NCBI RefSeq assembly: GCF_022234545.1
Contig: NZ_JAIEUI010000009.1
Span: 186,001-250,000, forward strand
Length of the DNA: 64,000 bases
Source of the DNA: Paenibacillus piscarius
GTDB lineage: Bacteria; Bacillota; Bacilli; Paenibacillales; Paenibacillaceae
Direction: 5' to 3'
Part shown: positions 53,006 through 62,000 of the stretch, in pieces
Layout: the number at the start of each line of letters is the position of its first letter
Position numbering within the stretch: position 1 is the first letter of the stretch
Position numbers and translations under genes: made by a program
The notes under the pieces: generated by a model
What the model saw: the letters and a program-made list of their open reading frames with translations, nothing else
What the model was told of the DNA's origin: nothing
Databases searched by the model: none

Positions 53006-53929
53006 ATGTTAATTTTTAAACAGAGCCGCTACATTGCGCTGCTGGTTGGTGTAATTCTAGTGTCTTTCTCAGCGATAAGTTTGCTAAGCCCGGGCGGGTC
53101 TGCCGCAACCGGAGATCATTCGATACAGATGGACAGACTGAACTCGGCAAGCCATTCGTCTGTAGAGCGCCTGCTGCCCGGAGCGGCATCCGTTCTGCAC
53201 AGGACAAGCCCTTCAGCCAGTACCAGCAGTACCATCACCCCCTTGCTCTATTCCGCAGCGGCGAAGCCGGTCCATGACTGGACCCTTAAGCTTCATGCAG
53301 GATGGCTAACCCCAGCGAAGCTGGAGCGCACAGGCGCTGCGCGGCCGGCTGCCGTACAGCCCAAGGTGAAGCCGAAGCCTGCTGTGGTGAGCGCAGCGCC
53401 GCCGCAGGTGCAAGCGGCAGCGCTGAAGCAAGCGGCAAAGGGGACAACGAGTGCCAAAGCAAAGCAAGCTGTAACTCAGCAACATCCCCCCGCAACATTG
53501 TTCTTCTCCCGGACCGAGCTATTAAGCCAGGAGCAGCGAGCTGAAGCTGCCTGGAGCTACGCCGTATCCGAAGAAGACCTGCATCTGCTGCAAAAAATCG
53601 TCATGGCAGAAGCAGAAGGCGAACCGTACAAGGGCAAGGTGGCAGTTGCCAACGTTGTTCTAAACCGGCTGCGGTCAGCCAATTTTCCCGACACCATCCG
53701 AGAAGTAATCTATCAGAAAAAACAGTTCAGTCCTGTGGCCAACGGGCGTCTTAAACGTGTAAAGCCTAACAAAGACAGCATCAGGGCAGTCGATGCCGCG
53801 CTAAGAGGAGTCAAGGAGGTAACGGACGATACGTACTTCTTCCTGTCGCTGACCCTCGCCCAGGACCTTACGGTGCATCACTCGCGCACACTCGCCAAGA
53901 CCATCGGCAATCATACATTCTATAAATAA
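53006..53929 (+). CDS. SleB-like cell wall hydrolase
   Basis: A 307-residue exported protein. Signal/anchor helix at 8-28, then a low-complexity Ala/Ser/Lys/Pro-rich region (about 45-170), then a C-terminal Hydrolase_2 domain (about 185-305): QKIVMAEAEGEPYKGKVAVANVVLNRL, with the catalytic Glu in the AEAEGEP motif, and QFSPVANGR. Such domains act as peptidoglycan lytic enzymes, for example SleB/CwlJ in spore germination. It lacks the SleB N-terminal peptidoglycan-binding domain. TAGGAGG precedes the ATG. Confidence 0.88.
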   Translation: MLIFKQSRYIALLVGVILVSFSAISLLSPGGSAATGDHSIQMDRLNSASHSSVERLLPGAASVLHRTSPSASTSSTITPLLYSAAAKPVHDWTLKLHAGWLTPAKLERTGAARPAAVQPKVKPKPAVVSAAPPQVQAAALKQAAKGTTSAKAKQAVTQQHPPATLFFSRTELLSQEQRAEAAWSYAVSEEDLHLLQKIVMAEAEGEPYKGKVAVANVVLNRLRSANFPDTIREVIYQKKQFSPVANGRLKRVKPNKDSIRAVDAALRGVKEVTDDTYFFLSLTLAQDLTVHHSRTLAKTIGNHTFYK

Positions 53930-53937
53930 TGTTGTTC

Positions 53938-54016
53938 ATTTCAGGGACCGCCGGGCGATTCGGACAAGCGCTGTATTTGAGGGCTCTGTACGTGTATTCT
54001 TTGCCGTCCCTGAAAT
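53938..54016. repeat. Long-loop inverted repeat
   Basis: ATTTCAGGGAC (53938-53948) and its exact complement GTCCCTGAAAT (54006-54016) enclose 57 bases containing further pairing. It sits between convergent genes. It may be the 3' hairpin of the hydrolase mRNA or a small structured RNA. Confidence 0.5.
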
Positions 54017-54019
54017 ATA

Positions 54020-54066
54020 AAAAGAACCTCCATTTCCACCAGATCCGGTGGGATGGAGGTTCTTGG
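54020..54066 (-). terminator. Rho-independent terminator of the glycosyltransferase gene
   Basis: AAGAACCTCCAT / ATGGAGGTTCTT with an inner CCACC/GGTGG stem. Read on the minus strand it ends in TTTTTATATTT, just after the glycosyltransferase stop. Confidence 0.85.
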
Positions 54067-54088
54067 CATGAGGCAGCAAGGCTGCCCC

Positions 54089-55285
54089 TTAAGGGGTGAG
54101 GTAGACAGCCTCTTCACTCCTTACCTTGGGCGGGGGGGAACTCCAGGCCTCAGCGGCCGCAGTTTCAGCGATCGGCTTGCCGAGCAGCCCCAGCACGGTC
54201 GCAGCGCAGTACTGCGGCTGCTGGCGTTCCGGGAGGATCTGGCGCTTCTGGCGCCCTCCGGCTCCCGCATATTCCCGCAGGAGCATGGAGAACCACTTGT
54301 CAACGACAGCGGAATCGAGCATCTCGGCCAGACCTAATTCGACAAAATACTGGCTGTTCTTCTCTTCCTGTCCGGGGATGGCATTGTAGAACAGCATCGG
54401 GATGCCCTTGGCCTGGGCTTCCGTGCAGGTCATTCCGCCGGGCTTGGTAATCAGCAGGTCAGAGGCATCCATCAGCTTATTAATCTCGCTGCTGTAGCCA
54501 AGGATTCTAACGTTGGGATGGTTCAGCAGCGGGTCGGCCTCCATTTTGGCTACGGCCTTGTCGTTGCTGCCCATACAGAAGATCAGCTGAACCTCATCCA
54601 TCCGGGCGGTGAGCGACTTCATGATCGCCTTCCCGAACATCAGCCCCCAGCCGCCGCCCATAATGAGCACAGTCGGGATATCGGCCAGCCCCAGCTCTTG
54701 GCGCAGCTGGGTCTTGCTGTAGGACTCCCAGAACTTCGGATGCACCGGAATGCCGGTAACCGTCACAAGCTCCGAGGGCACTCCGCGTCCGGTCAGAATC
54801 GATTTCACCCGGGAGGTGGAGACCAGATAGCGGTTGGCTTCGGCATTCACCCAGCTCCCGTGGGCGTCGTAGTCCGTTATCAGTGTGTAGAACGGTACAT
54901 CCAGCCCCTGGCGCTTCAGCCTTGAGATCACCGCAGCAGGTATAGGATGAGAACAGATAATGAGGTCGGGTCTGAGCTGCTCAATGACTTGGGAGGCATG
55001 GGTATAAAAGATCCGGTGCAGCGCAAGCTTGGTCAACCGGTTCAGGGATTTATGGTATTGGGTTTTATACATCATGCCGACCAGCTTCGGCTGGCTGCTG
55101 ACTGTTTTGCGGTAAGCGGAAAGAATCCAAGGTGCGACGGTAGGATTAAGGAACTTCCCGAGCTCGATTACCCGGCACTGAACATCCGGGTTCAGCCGTC
55201 TTATTCCTTCAGCCAGAGCATAGGCTGCCCCTGTATGGCCCGTGCCGAAGCCTTCTGAAAACAGCAGTACTCTTTTCTTTCGCAT
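54089..55285 (-). CDS. MGDG-synthase-type glycosyltransferase (UgtP/MurG-like, GT28)
   Basis: A 398-residue GT-B glycosyltransferase. The N-terminal lobe has FSEGFGTGHTGAAYALAEGI, and the C-terminal nucleotide-sugar site has LLITKPGGMTCTEAQAKGIPMLFYN. These match the MGDG_synth/GT28 pair of processive diglucosyl-diacylglycerol synthases (UgtP) and relatives. It would add sugars to diacylglycerol at the membrane; other acceptors are possible. The last 50 residues are a variable tail. Confidence 0.85.
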   Translation of the reverse strand: MRKKRVLLFSEGFGTGHTGAAYALAEGIRRLNPDVQCRVIELGKFLNPTVAPWILSAYRKTVSSQPKLVGMMYKTQYHKSLNRLTKLALHRIFYTHASQVIEQLRPDLIICSHPIPAAVISRLKRQGLDVPFYTLITDYDAHGSWVNAEANRYLVSTSRVKSILTGRGVPSELVTVTGIPVHPKFWESYSKTQLRQELGLADIPTVLIMGGGWGLMFGKAIMKSLTARMDEVQLIFCMGSNDKAVAKMEADPLLNHPNVRILGYSSEINKLMDASDLLITKPGGMTCTEAQAKGIPMLFYNAIPGQEEKNSQYFVELGLAEMLDSAVVDKWFSMLLREYAGAGGRQKRQILPERQQPQYCAATVLGLLGKPIAETAAAEAWSSPPPKVRSEEAVYLTP

Positions 55286-55487
55286 AAGTTCACCTGCAAC
55301 TTTCCATCATAGGTAGATTAGATTTAATCCCCCGGAACATGTTTCTCCTAATATTATACTAGGGATTTTGCTTCTTTTCACACATTATACAAATAAGACG
55401 TAAATAGAAAGTTAAAACACTGCAATAAAATAAAAAAAATTCGGGCAAATGTATTGCAAAGGCACAGTCAAAATGATAAAGTTGTTC

Positions 55488-55519
55488 TTGACCGAGTGAC
55501 CGAATTAGTAAATTGGTCA
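55488..55519. promoter_or_regulatory. Candidate TetR operator
   Basis: Palindrome TGACCGAATT-AGT-AAATTGGTCA (55497-55519; eight of ten arm positions pair) with a further TTGACC at 55488. It lies 45 bp upstream of the TetR gene, the usual place for autoregulation. A similar site was not found before the YhgE gene. Confidence 0.55.
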
Positions 55520-55563
55520 ATCCGGCAGTGAAGACAATTCTGAGATGAAAGGACGGGTTATGG

Positions 55564-56157
55564 ATGGCTGTAGTGGATCGAAGGCAGCAGGTGCTGCAGG
55601 CGGCGACGAAATCTTTTTCACTATTCGGCTATAAGGCAACTACAATGGATCAGGTCGCCAAGATTGCCAATGTCGGCAAAGGGACGATCTACACCTTCTT
55701 TACAAACAAGGAACAGTTATTTGATGAGATCCTGCGTGATGTCATTGCCGAGATGAAGAGCATCGCCGAACGGGAGATCAGGCGCGACAAGCCGTTCTTC
55801 GATAATCTGCACCGCGTGCTGGATGCCCTGCTGGAATTCCGCAGCGAACACGAGCTATTCATCAAGCTGTCCCAGGAGAGTCTTGACTTCGGAACGCCGC
55901 AGGCCGGTGAAGGACTCGACAAGATCGAGAGTGTAGTGCTTGAATATCTGCAGCGGGAGGTGGAGCAGGCAATTCGTCAGGGGGAGATCAAGCCGTGCGA
56001 TCCCCAGATAGTATCGGTGGTCATGTTCAGGCTGTATATCGTGCTTACTGCGGAACTGAGCAAGGTGCATGTGCCTTTGACCAAGGAACAGATCAAGAGC
56101 TATTTTCAGCTGTTTCTGGCCGAGGGCCTGTCGCAGAAGAATAGAAGCCCGATATAG
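55564..56157 (+). CDS. yhgD: TetR/AcrR family regulator (YhgD-like)
   Basis: A 197-residue TetR protein. HTH at about 8-52 (ATKSFSLFGYKATTMDQVAKIANVGKGTIYTFFTNKEQLFDEIL). The C-terminal ligand domain is all-helical. It lies upstream of a YhgE/Pip gene as in Bacillus, where yhgD and yhgE are neighbours. It probably represses itself and the YhgE gene. Confidence 0.85.
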   Translation: MAVVDRRQQVLQAATKSFSLFGYKATTMDQVAKIANVGKGTIYTFFTNKEQLFDEILRDVIAEMKSIAEREIRRDKPFFDNLHRVLDALLEFRSEHELFIKLSQESLDFGTPQAGEGLDKIESVVLEYLQREVEQAIRQGEIKPCDPQIVSVVMFRLYIVLTAELSKVHVPLTKEQIKSYFQLFLAEGLSQKNRSPI

Positions 56158-56362
56158 GGACGGCGCCCTTGAACATCTGCGCTTTCCCTGACAGGGATGG
56201 AATGCTGAAGCTGTATTATTGCGGGAAGGACGCCATTTTTTTTGCCCTCGATTGACTAAATGGGGAAAATGGTCATTTGGTGTTACTGCAACATTCAGCA
56301 AACTATCATTTTTGGCTTTATAGCATTTAAAGAGAGCATATGATTAGAAGGAGAGAACCAGA

Positions 56363-58717
56363 ATGAAATCTTTATCCGTATTTATGAAGGACCTTGGCGC
56401 GGTCTTTAAGAATCCCAAGATGCGTATTTCCATGTTTGCCATTCTGTTCATTCCTGTACTGTACAGCGGTTTGTTCCTGAAGGCGTTCTGGGACCCCTAC
56501 GGCAAAATGAACGAGCTTCCGGTCGCTGTAGTGAATGAAGACAAGGGCGCTGATTACGAGGGCAAGAAGCTGACTGCCGGGGAAGACCTGGTTGCCGAGC
56601 TGAAGAAGACGGACGGGTTCAAGTGGAACTTCGTCAGCCGGAAGACGGCGGAAGCCGGGCTTGCCGACAATACCTATTATATGGCTATTGTGGTTCCGGA
56701 AGACTTCTCGGCCAAGGCGACCACTCTGCTGGATGCTGATCCGCAGCCGGCGAAGATTATCTACGAGCCGAATGAAGGCTACAACTTCCTGGCCGGCCAG
56801 ATCGGCGGTACGGCGGTCAAGGATATGAAGTCGAAGATATCCGCAAAGATCACAGAAGCGTATACCAATTCCGTCTTTGATAAAATCACTGAAATCGCAA
56901 GCGGTCTGGGCGAAGCCGGAGACGGCGCGGCCAAGATTGCTGATGGTGCCACCAAGCTGGACGACGGCGCGCTGAAGCTGAAGGACAATCTGCTGGTCCT
57001 GACCGAAGGCACCGGTAAGCTGCTGGATGGTGTAGCGCCGCTGACCAAGGGCGTGAGCGACCTGAATAACGGCGCTGCCGCACTGAAGACCGGCAGCAGC
57101 ACGCTGGCCGGAGGACTGCAGCAGCTGTCTGCAGCGCATAAGCAGCTCCAGGATGGAGTGACACAGTCGGCTGAAGGCAGCAAGCAGCTTCATGCCGGGC
57201 TGCAGAAGACAGCAGCCGGAGCGTCAGCGCTGAAGGATGGAACACAATCGGCTGTAACCGGCACAGAGAAGCTGGCAGCCGGTACGAAGTCGGTCGTTGA
57301 CGGCAGCGCCAAGCTTGCGGCCGGATTGACCTCCGCTGCCGATGGCAGTGCCAAGCTGGAAGCCGGACTTACAGCTTCCAAGGACGGCAGCGCGAAGACT
57401 GCAGCCGGAGCCAAGGCGGTCGCCGACGGCCTGCAGCAGCTGGCCAAGTCGAACCCGCAGCTGGCAGCGAGCCCTGAGGTGCAGAAGCTGCTGGCCGCAA
57501 GCTCGGCTGTAGCAGCCGGAGCCGCGCAGCTCGACCAGGGCCAGCAGCAGCTGCTGGACGGGGCAAGTGCCCTGCACAGCGGCCAGGAGCAGCTGGCGCA
57601 GGGAGCGAACCAGCTGCACAGCGGTTCGCAGCAGCTTGATGCAGGTGTGAGCCAATTGCATGATGGAGCGAAGCAACTGAATGCAGGCAGCGCACAGCTG
57701 CTCGACGGGCAGCAGCAGCTCGTAGCTGGTGCCGGGGCTCTTGAGACCGGCGGCGGCAAGCTGGCCGCCGGGATGAAGCAGTTCGGCGCGAAGCTGGACG
57801 AAGCCGCAGCGGGCGGAGCGAAGCTGGCGGACGGCGGCAAAGCGCTTGAAGCCGGCACAGCGAAGCTGCTGAGCGGCGCAGGCCAGCTGGGCGACGGACT
57901 CAGCTCGGTAGCCGACGGCTCGAAGAAGCTGAGCGACGGTGCAGGCCAGCTGAAGGACGGTCTGGATGAGCTGAAGTCAGGCTCCGGCGAGCTGGCCAGC
58001 AAGCTGGGCGATGCCGCTGAGCAGACCAAATCTGTGAACAAGTCTGACGCGCTGGTCTCGATGTTCGCCCAGCCGGTTCAGATCGAAGAGATGAAAGTCA
58101 ACAAGGTGCCAAACTACGGAACAGGGTTCGCTCCTTACTTCCTGTCGCTTGGATTGTTCGTAGGCGCACTGATCTGCACCATCGTGATTCCTATGCGTGA
58201 ATCCGAAGTTGCAGGGGCCACCCGGTTCAACCGGTTCATGAGCCGTACGCTGTCGTTCTCAATGATGAGTCTGCTTCAAGCCCTGCTCGCTGTGCTGGTT
58301 GTACTGTACGGTCTTGGTCTTGAAGTACAGAATGTAGGCTTGTTCTATCTCTTCACCTTCATCACCAGCCTGGCCTTCATGTGGATGATCCAGGCGATCG
58401 TTACCTGGCTCGACCAGCCGGGCCGCTTCGTAGTCATCCTGATCCTGATCTTCCAGCTGACGACAAGCGCCGGAACCTTCCCGCTGGAGCTGATTCCAGG
58501 CTGGATGAAGGTCCTCAATCCGCTCCTGCCGATGACCTACAGCGTCAAGGGCTTCAAGGCAGTCATCTCTACCGGGGACTTCGGAGCGATGTGGGGCGAT
58601 GCAGGAATGCTTGGTATCTATGGAATCGTCTTCCTGGCGCTCACTCTCACTTACTTCATGACGCGTGACCGCGGCAATGAGGCTGTGCTGAAAAGTGAAC
58701 AAGTTTTGACTGTATAA
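56363..58717 (+). CDS. yhgE: YhgE/Pip-family membrane protein
   Basis: A 784-residue protein. One N-terminal helix (about 18-40) is followed by a YhgE_Nterm ABC2-like extracytoplasmic domain (about 45-180) and a very long region (about 185-560) of short repeats of the form DGA.KL..G...L, rich in Ala/Gly/Leu/Gln. Five to six C-terminal membrane helices follow (about 590-770). This is the layout of phage infection protein (Pip) and EsaA/YhgE relatives, which are surface-exposed and can serve as phage receptors or secretion partners. AGAAGGAGAG precedes the ATG. Confidence 0.9.
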   Translation: MKSLSVFMKDLGAVFKNPKMRISMFAILFIPVLYSGLFLKAFWDPYGKMNELPVAVVNEDKGADYEGKKLTAGEDLVAELKKTDGFKWNFVSRKTAEAGLADNTYYMAIVVPEDFSAKATTLLDADPQPAKIIYEPNEGYNFLAGQIGGTAVKDMKSKISAKITEAYTNSVFDKITEIASGLGEAGDGAAKIADGATKLDDGALKLKDNLLVLTEGTGKLLDGVAPLTKGVSDLNNGAAALKTGSSTLAGGLQQLSAAHKQLQDGVTQSAEGSKQLHAGLQKTAAGASALKDGTQSAVTGTEKLAAGTKSVVDGSAKLAAGLTSAADGSAKLEAGLTASKDGSAKTAAGAKAVADGLQQLAKSNPQLAASPEVQKLLAASSAVAAGAAQLDQGQQQLLDGASALHSGQEQLAQGANQLHSGSQQLDAGVSQLHDGAKQLNAGSAQLLDGQQQLVAGAGALETGGGKLAAGMKQFGAKLDEAAAGGAKLADGGKALEAGTAKLLSGAGQLGDGLSSVADGSKKLSDGAGQLKDGLDELKSGSGELASKLGDAAEQTKSVNKSDALVSMFAQPVQIEEMKVNKVPNYGTGFAPYFLSLGLFVGALICTIVIPMRESEVAGATRFNRFMSRTLSFSMMSLLQALLAVLVVLYGLGLEVQNVGLFYLFTFITSLAFMWMIQAIVTWLDQPGRFVVILILIFQLTTSAGTFPLELIPGWMKVLNPLLPMTYSVKGFKAVISTGDFGAMWGDAGMLGIYGIVFLALTLTYFMTRDRGNEAVLKSEQVLTV

Positions 58718-58750
58718 AACCATACAATTTCTTGCAATCAGATGAAACTC

Positions 58751-58776
58751 AAAAACGCCTCCCCGGAGGCGTTTTT
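58751..58776 (+). terminator. Rho-independent terminator after yhgE
   Basis: AAAAACGCCTCC / GGAGGCGTTTTT, perfect 12-bp stem with a tiny loop. Confidence 0.92.
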
Positions 58777-58969
58777 GGTTTATACGGAAATAAAAAACGG
58801 CTGTAAAAGTACCATACCTGTGTGAGGAAAATGCTTGAAACGCTTTCAACGCATAAGCGCTTATTCGTGAATAATGCATAATTATACATTTCGCAGATTT
58901 TTTACGCTTCTATTCGCTAAAGCTGTGTCGCAAAAGCAATTGTTAATCAAACTCATAAAAAAGTTTAAA
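58777..58969. other. AT-rich gap upstream of gltB
   Basis: Non-coding. It contains the near-palindrome TTGAAACGCTTTCAA (58835-58849), which resembles a catabolite-repression site but is one base short of the consensus, and a small AAGCGCTT palindrome (58854 on). Otherwise nothing I can support. Confidence 0.5.
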
Positions 58970-58998
58970 TTGCGCTCATGTCAGCTCGATGATAAAAT
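58970..58998 (+). promoter_or_regulatory. Probable promoter of gltB
   Basis: TTGCGC (58970-58975), 17-base spacer, TAAAAT (58993-58998), giving a leader of about 85 bases. Confidence 0.5.
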
Positions 58999-59089
58999 AA
59001 TAAAACCAATCTGGCCTGAATAATTATTAAGATTAACCGCTGAAAATTTTTCCTGGAATTCCGTCTACTTTATAATAGAAAGGTTGCAT

Positions 59090-62000
59090 ATGATGAGACA
59101 CACTGAAATGCCCGGCAAACAGGGCCTGTACGATCCCCAGTTCGAAAAAGACGCTTGCGGCATGGGATTTGTCGCCCATATTAAAGGCAAACCGTCCCAT
59201 GATATCGTTAGCAATGCGCTGACTATGCTCTTCAACATGGAGCACCGGGGAGGCCAGGGAAGCGAGCCGAATTCAGGTGACGGAGCCGGCATCATGCTGC
59301 AGATTCCGCACCGTTTCTTCGCCGGTGAAGCCGCGAAGCTTGGTTTTGCGCTTCCGGAGCAAGGCCATTATGGCGTGGGCATGATCTTTCTGTCTCATGA
59401 TGAGGAGATCCGCGCCCGCCATGAGGCGCTTCTGAGCGAGATTATTGCGGAAGAGGGCCAGGAGGTTCTCGGTTACCGTGATGTGCCTACCTTTGATGAG
59501 ATGCTCGGGAAGACAGCCAAGGCTGCTAAGCCTTATGTGCGCCAGGTCTTCATCGGCCGCTCGGAGGGCATCAAGGATGAGATGGCTTTTGAACGCAAGC
59601 TGTACGTGATCCGCAGACGTGCCGAACTGGCCATCCGCTACGGCGGATCAGAGGAAGGCGAGTCCTTCTATGTGCCAAGTCTGTCCTGCAAGAAGATTGT
59701 CTACAAAGGAATGCTTACTACAGTGCAGGTCGGACAATTCTACCTTGACCTGCAGGATGAAACCCTGGAATCAGCAATTGCGCTGGTTCACTCCCGCTTC
59801 AGTACCAACACCTTCCCCAGCTGGGAACGTGCCCACCCTTACCGCTTCATGATCCACAATGGTGAGATCAACACCCTCCGCGGCAACGTGAACTGGATGC
59901 ATGCCCGCCAGTCGCTGTTCAAGAGCGAAGTGTTCGGAGAAGACCTCGGCAAGATCAAGCCGGTGGTGAATCCTGACGGCTCCGATACGGCGATGTTCGA
60001 TAATACCTTTGAATTCCTGTATCTGAGCGGACGCTCTCTGCCGCATGTGGCTATGATGATGGTTCCTGAGCCATGGAGCAATCATGACAGCATGGACGAG
60101 AAGAAGAGAGCCTTCTATGAGTATCACAGCACCCTGATGGAGCCGTGGGACGGGCCAGCCGCTATGGGCTTCACCGACGGTGTGCAGATCGGGGCGATTC
60201 TTGACCGTAACGGCCTTCGTCCTGCCCGTTATTATGTAACCAAGGATGATCTGATTATTCTATCCTCTGAAGCGGGTGTTCTTGATATTCCTGCTGAGGA
60301 TGTATTGTATAAAGACCGCCTGAGACCGGGCCGGATGCTGCTTGTCGACACGAAGCAGGGCCGGATTATCTCGGACGAAGAGGTCAAAGCGGAGATTGCT
60401 TCCCAGCAGCCTTACCAGGAGTGGCTGGATGAGCATCTGATCGGTCTCGATGAGCTGCCGGATGCGCCGGAGCTGCCGAATCCGAAGCATGACAACGTGC
60501 AGCAGCTGCAGCAGTCCTTCGGATATACATTCGAGGATCTGCGCAAGGTGCTGGAGCCTATGGCCTCCACAGGCGCCGAAGCTGTCGGCTCCATGGGCTA
60601 TGACTCGCCGCTCGCGGTGCTGTCCGACCGTCCGCAGCGTCTATACAACTATTTCAAGCAAATGTTCGCCCAGGTCACGAATCCTCCGATCGATGCGATC
60701 CGTGAAGAGCTGGTAACGTCCACAGCGACCACCATCGGACCGGAACGCAATCTGCTGAAGGCAGAGCCGGAGAGCTGCCGGCAGATCTCGCTGGCTTCCC
60801 CGATTCTCTCAAATGAGGATTTCGCCAAGCTGCGCCATGTCCGCCGTGCCGGCTTCAAGTCGATGTCCATCCCGATCCTCTTCCCGGCGGAGCTGGGGGC
60901 GGAAGGCCTGAGAATCGCGCTTGAGCGTATGAACGAGGCTGCAGACCGTGTAATGGGCAAAGGCCATAATATTCTGATCCTGTCTGACCGCGGCGTTGAC
61001 CGTGAGAATGCGGCGATTCCGGCACTTCTGGCCGTATCCAGCCTGCATCACCACCTGATTCGCTCGGGAACCCGCACCAAGGTCAGCATTCTGCTGGAGT
61101 CCGGCGAACCGCGTGAGGTTCATCATTATGCGCTTCTGCTGGGCTACGGCGTGAGTGCAGTCAATCCGTATCTCGCGTTCGAGAGTCTGGATGACATGAT
61201 AGCGCAAGGCCTGCTTCGCGGCATCTCGCATGAGAAGGCTGTGAAGAACTATATTAAGGCTGCGACGAAGAGCGTAGTCAAAATCCTGTCCAAAATGGGG
61301 ATCTCCACGATTCAATCCTACCGTGGCGCACAGATCTTTGAAGCGGTGGGCCTGAATTCGGAGTTCGTGGACCGTTACTTCACCTGGACCCCGTCCCGGA
61401 TTGGAGGTATCGGTCTGGAAGAGGTAGCGCAGGAGGCGCTGGCCAGCCATTACCGCGCCTTCACCGACAAGGACGGCAACGACAAGGTGCTGGATTCCGG
61501 CGGTGAATACCAGTGGCGCAGCGACGGGGAGGAGCATCTGTTCAATCCGCAGACCATCCACCTGCTGCAGCATTCGGTACGCAGCGGAGACTATGCGATG
61601 TACAAGAAGTATGCGGCACTCGTCCAGGGCGAGAGCGAGAAGCACCAGACGCTGCGCTCCATGCTGCAATTCAACCGCAAGAACGACCCTGTGCCGCTGG
61701 CTGAGGTAGAATCCGCTGCATCGATTATGAGACGCTTCAAGACCGGTGCGATGTCCTTCGGCTCGATCAGTAAGGAAGCCCATGAGACCCTGGCGATTGC
61801 GATGAACCGCATCGGCGGCAAGAGCAATACGGGCGAGGGCGGGGAAGATCCGGCGCGCTTCAAGCCGGATGCTAACGGCGATTCCCGACGCAGTGCGATC
61901 AAGCAGGTAGCCTCGGGACGGTTCGGGGTAACCTCGAACTACCTGGTGAACGCTGACGAGATCCAGATCAAGATGGCTCAAGGAGCCAAGCCGGGCGAAG

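Noticed and set aside
57190..58041. Ser/Ala/Pro-rich minus-strand frame opposite the YhgE repeats
   Set aside because: Its composition is the mirror of the repeated plus-strand codons; no independent evidence of coding.
58835..58849. Catabolite-repression (cre) site upstream of gltB
   Set aside because: The near-palindrome has a three-base centre and is one base shorter than the cre consensus; I do not call it.
59071..59076. TATAAT just upstream of gltB as the promoter -10
   Set aside because: Transcription would start at the ribosome site itself, leaving almost no leader; the TTGCGC/TAAAAT pair upstream is a better candidate.
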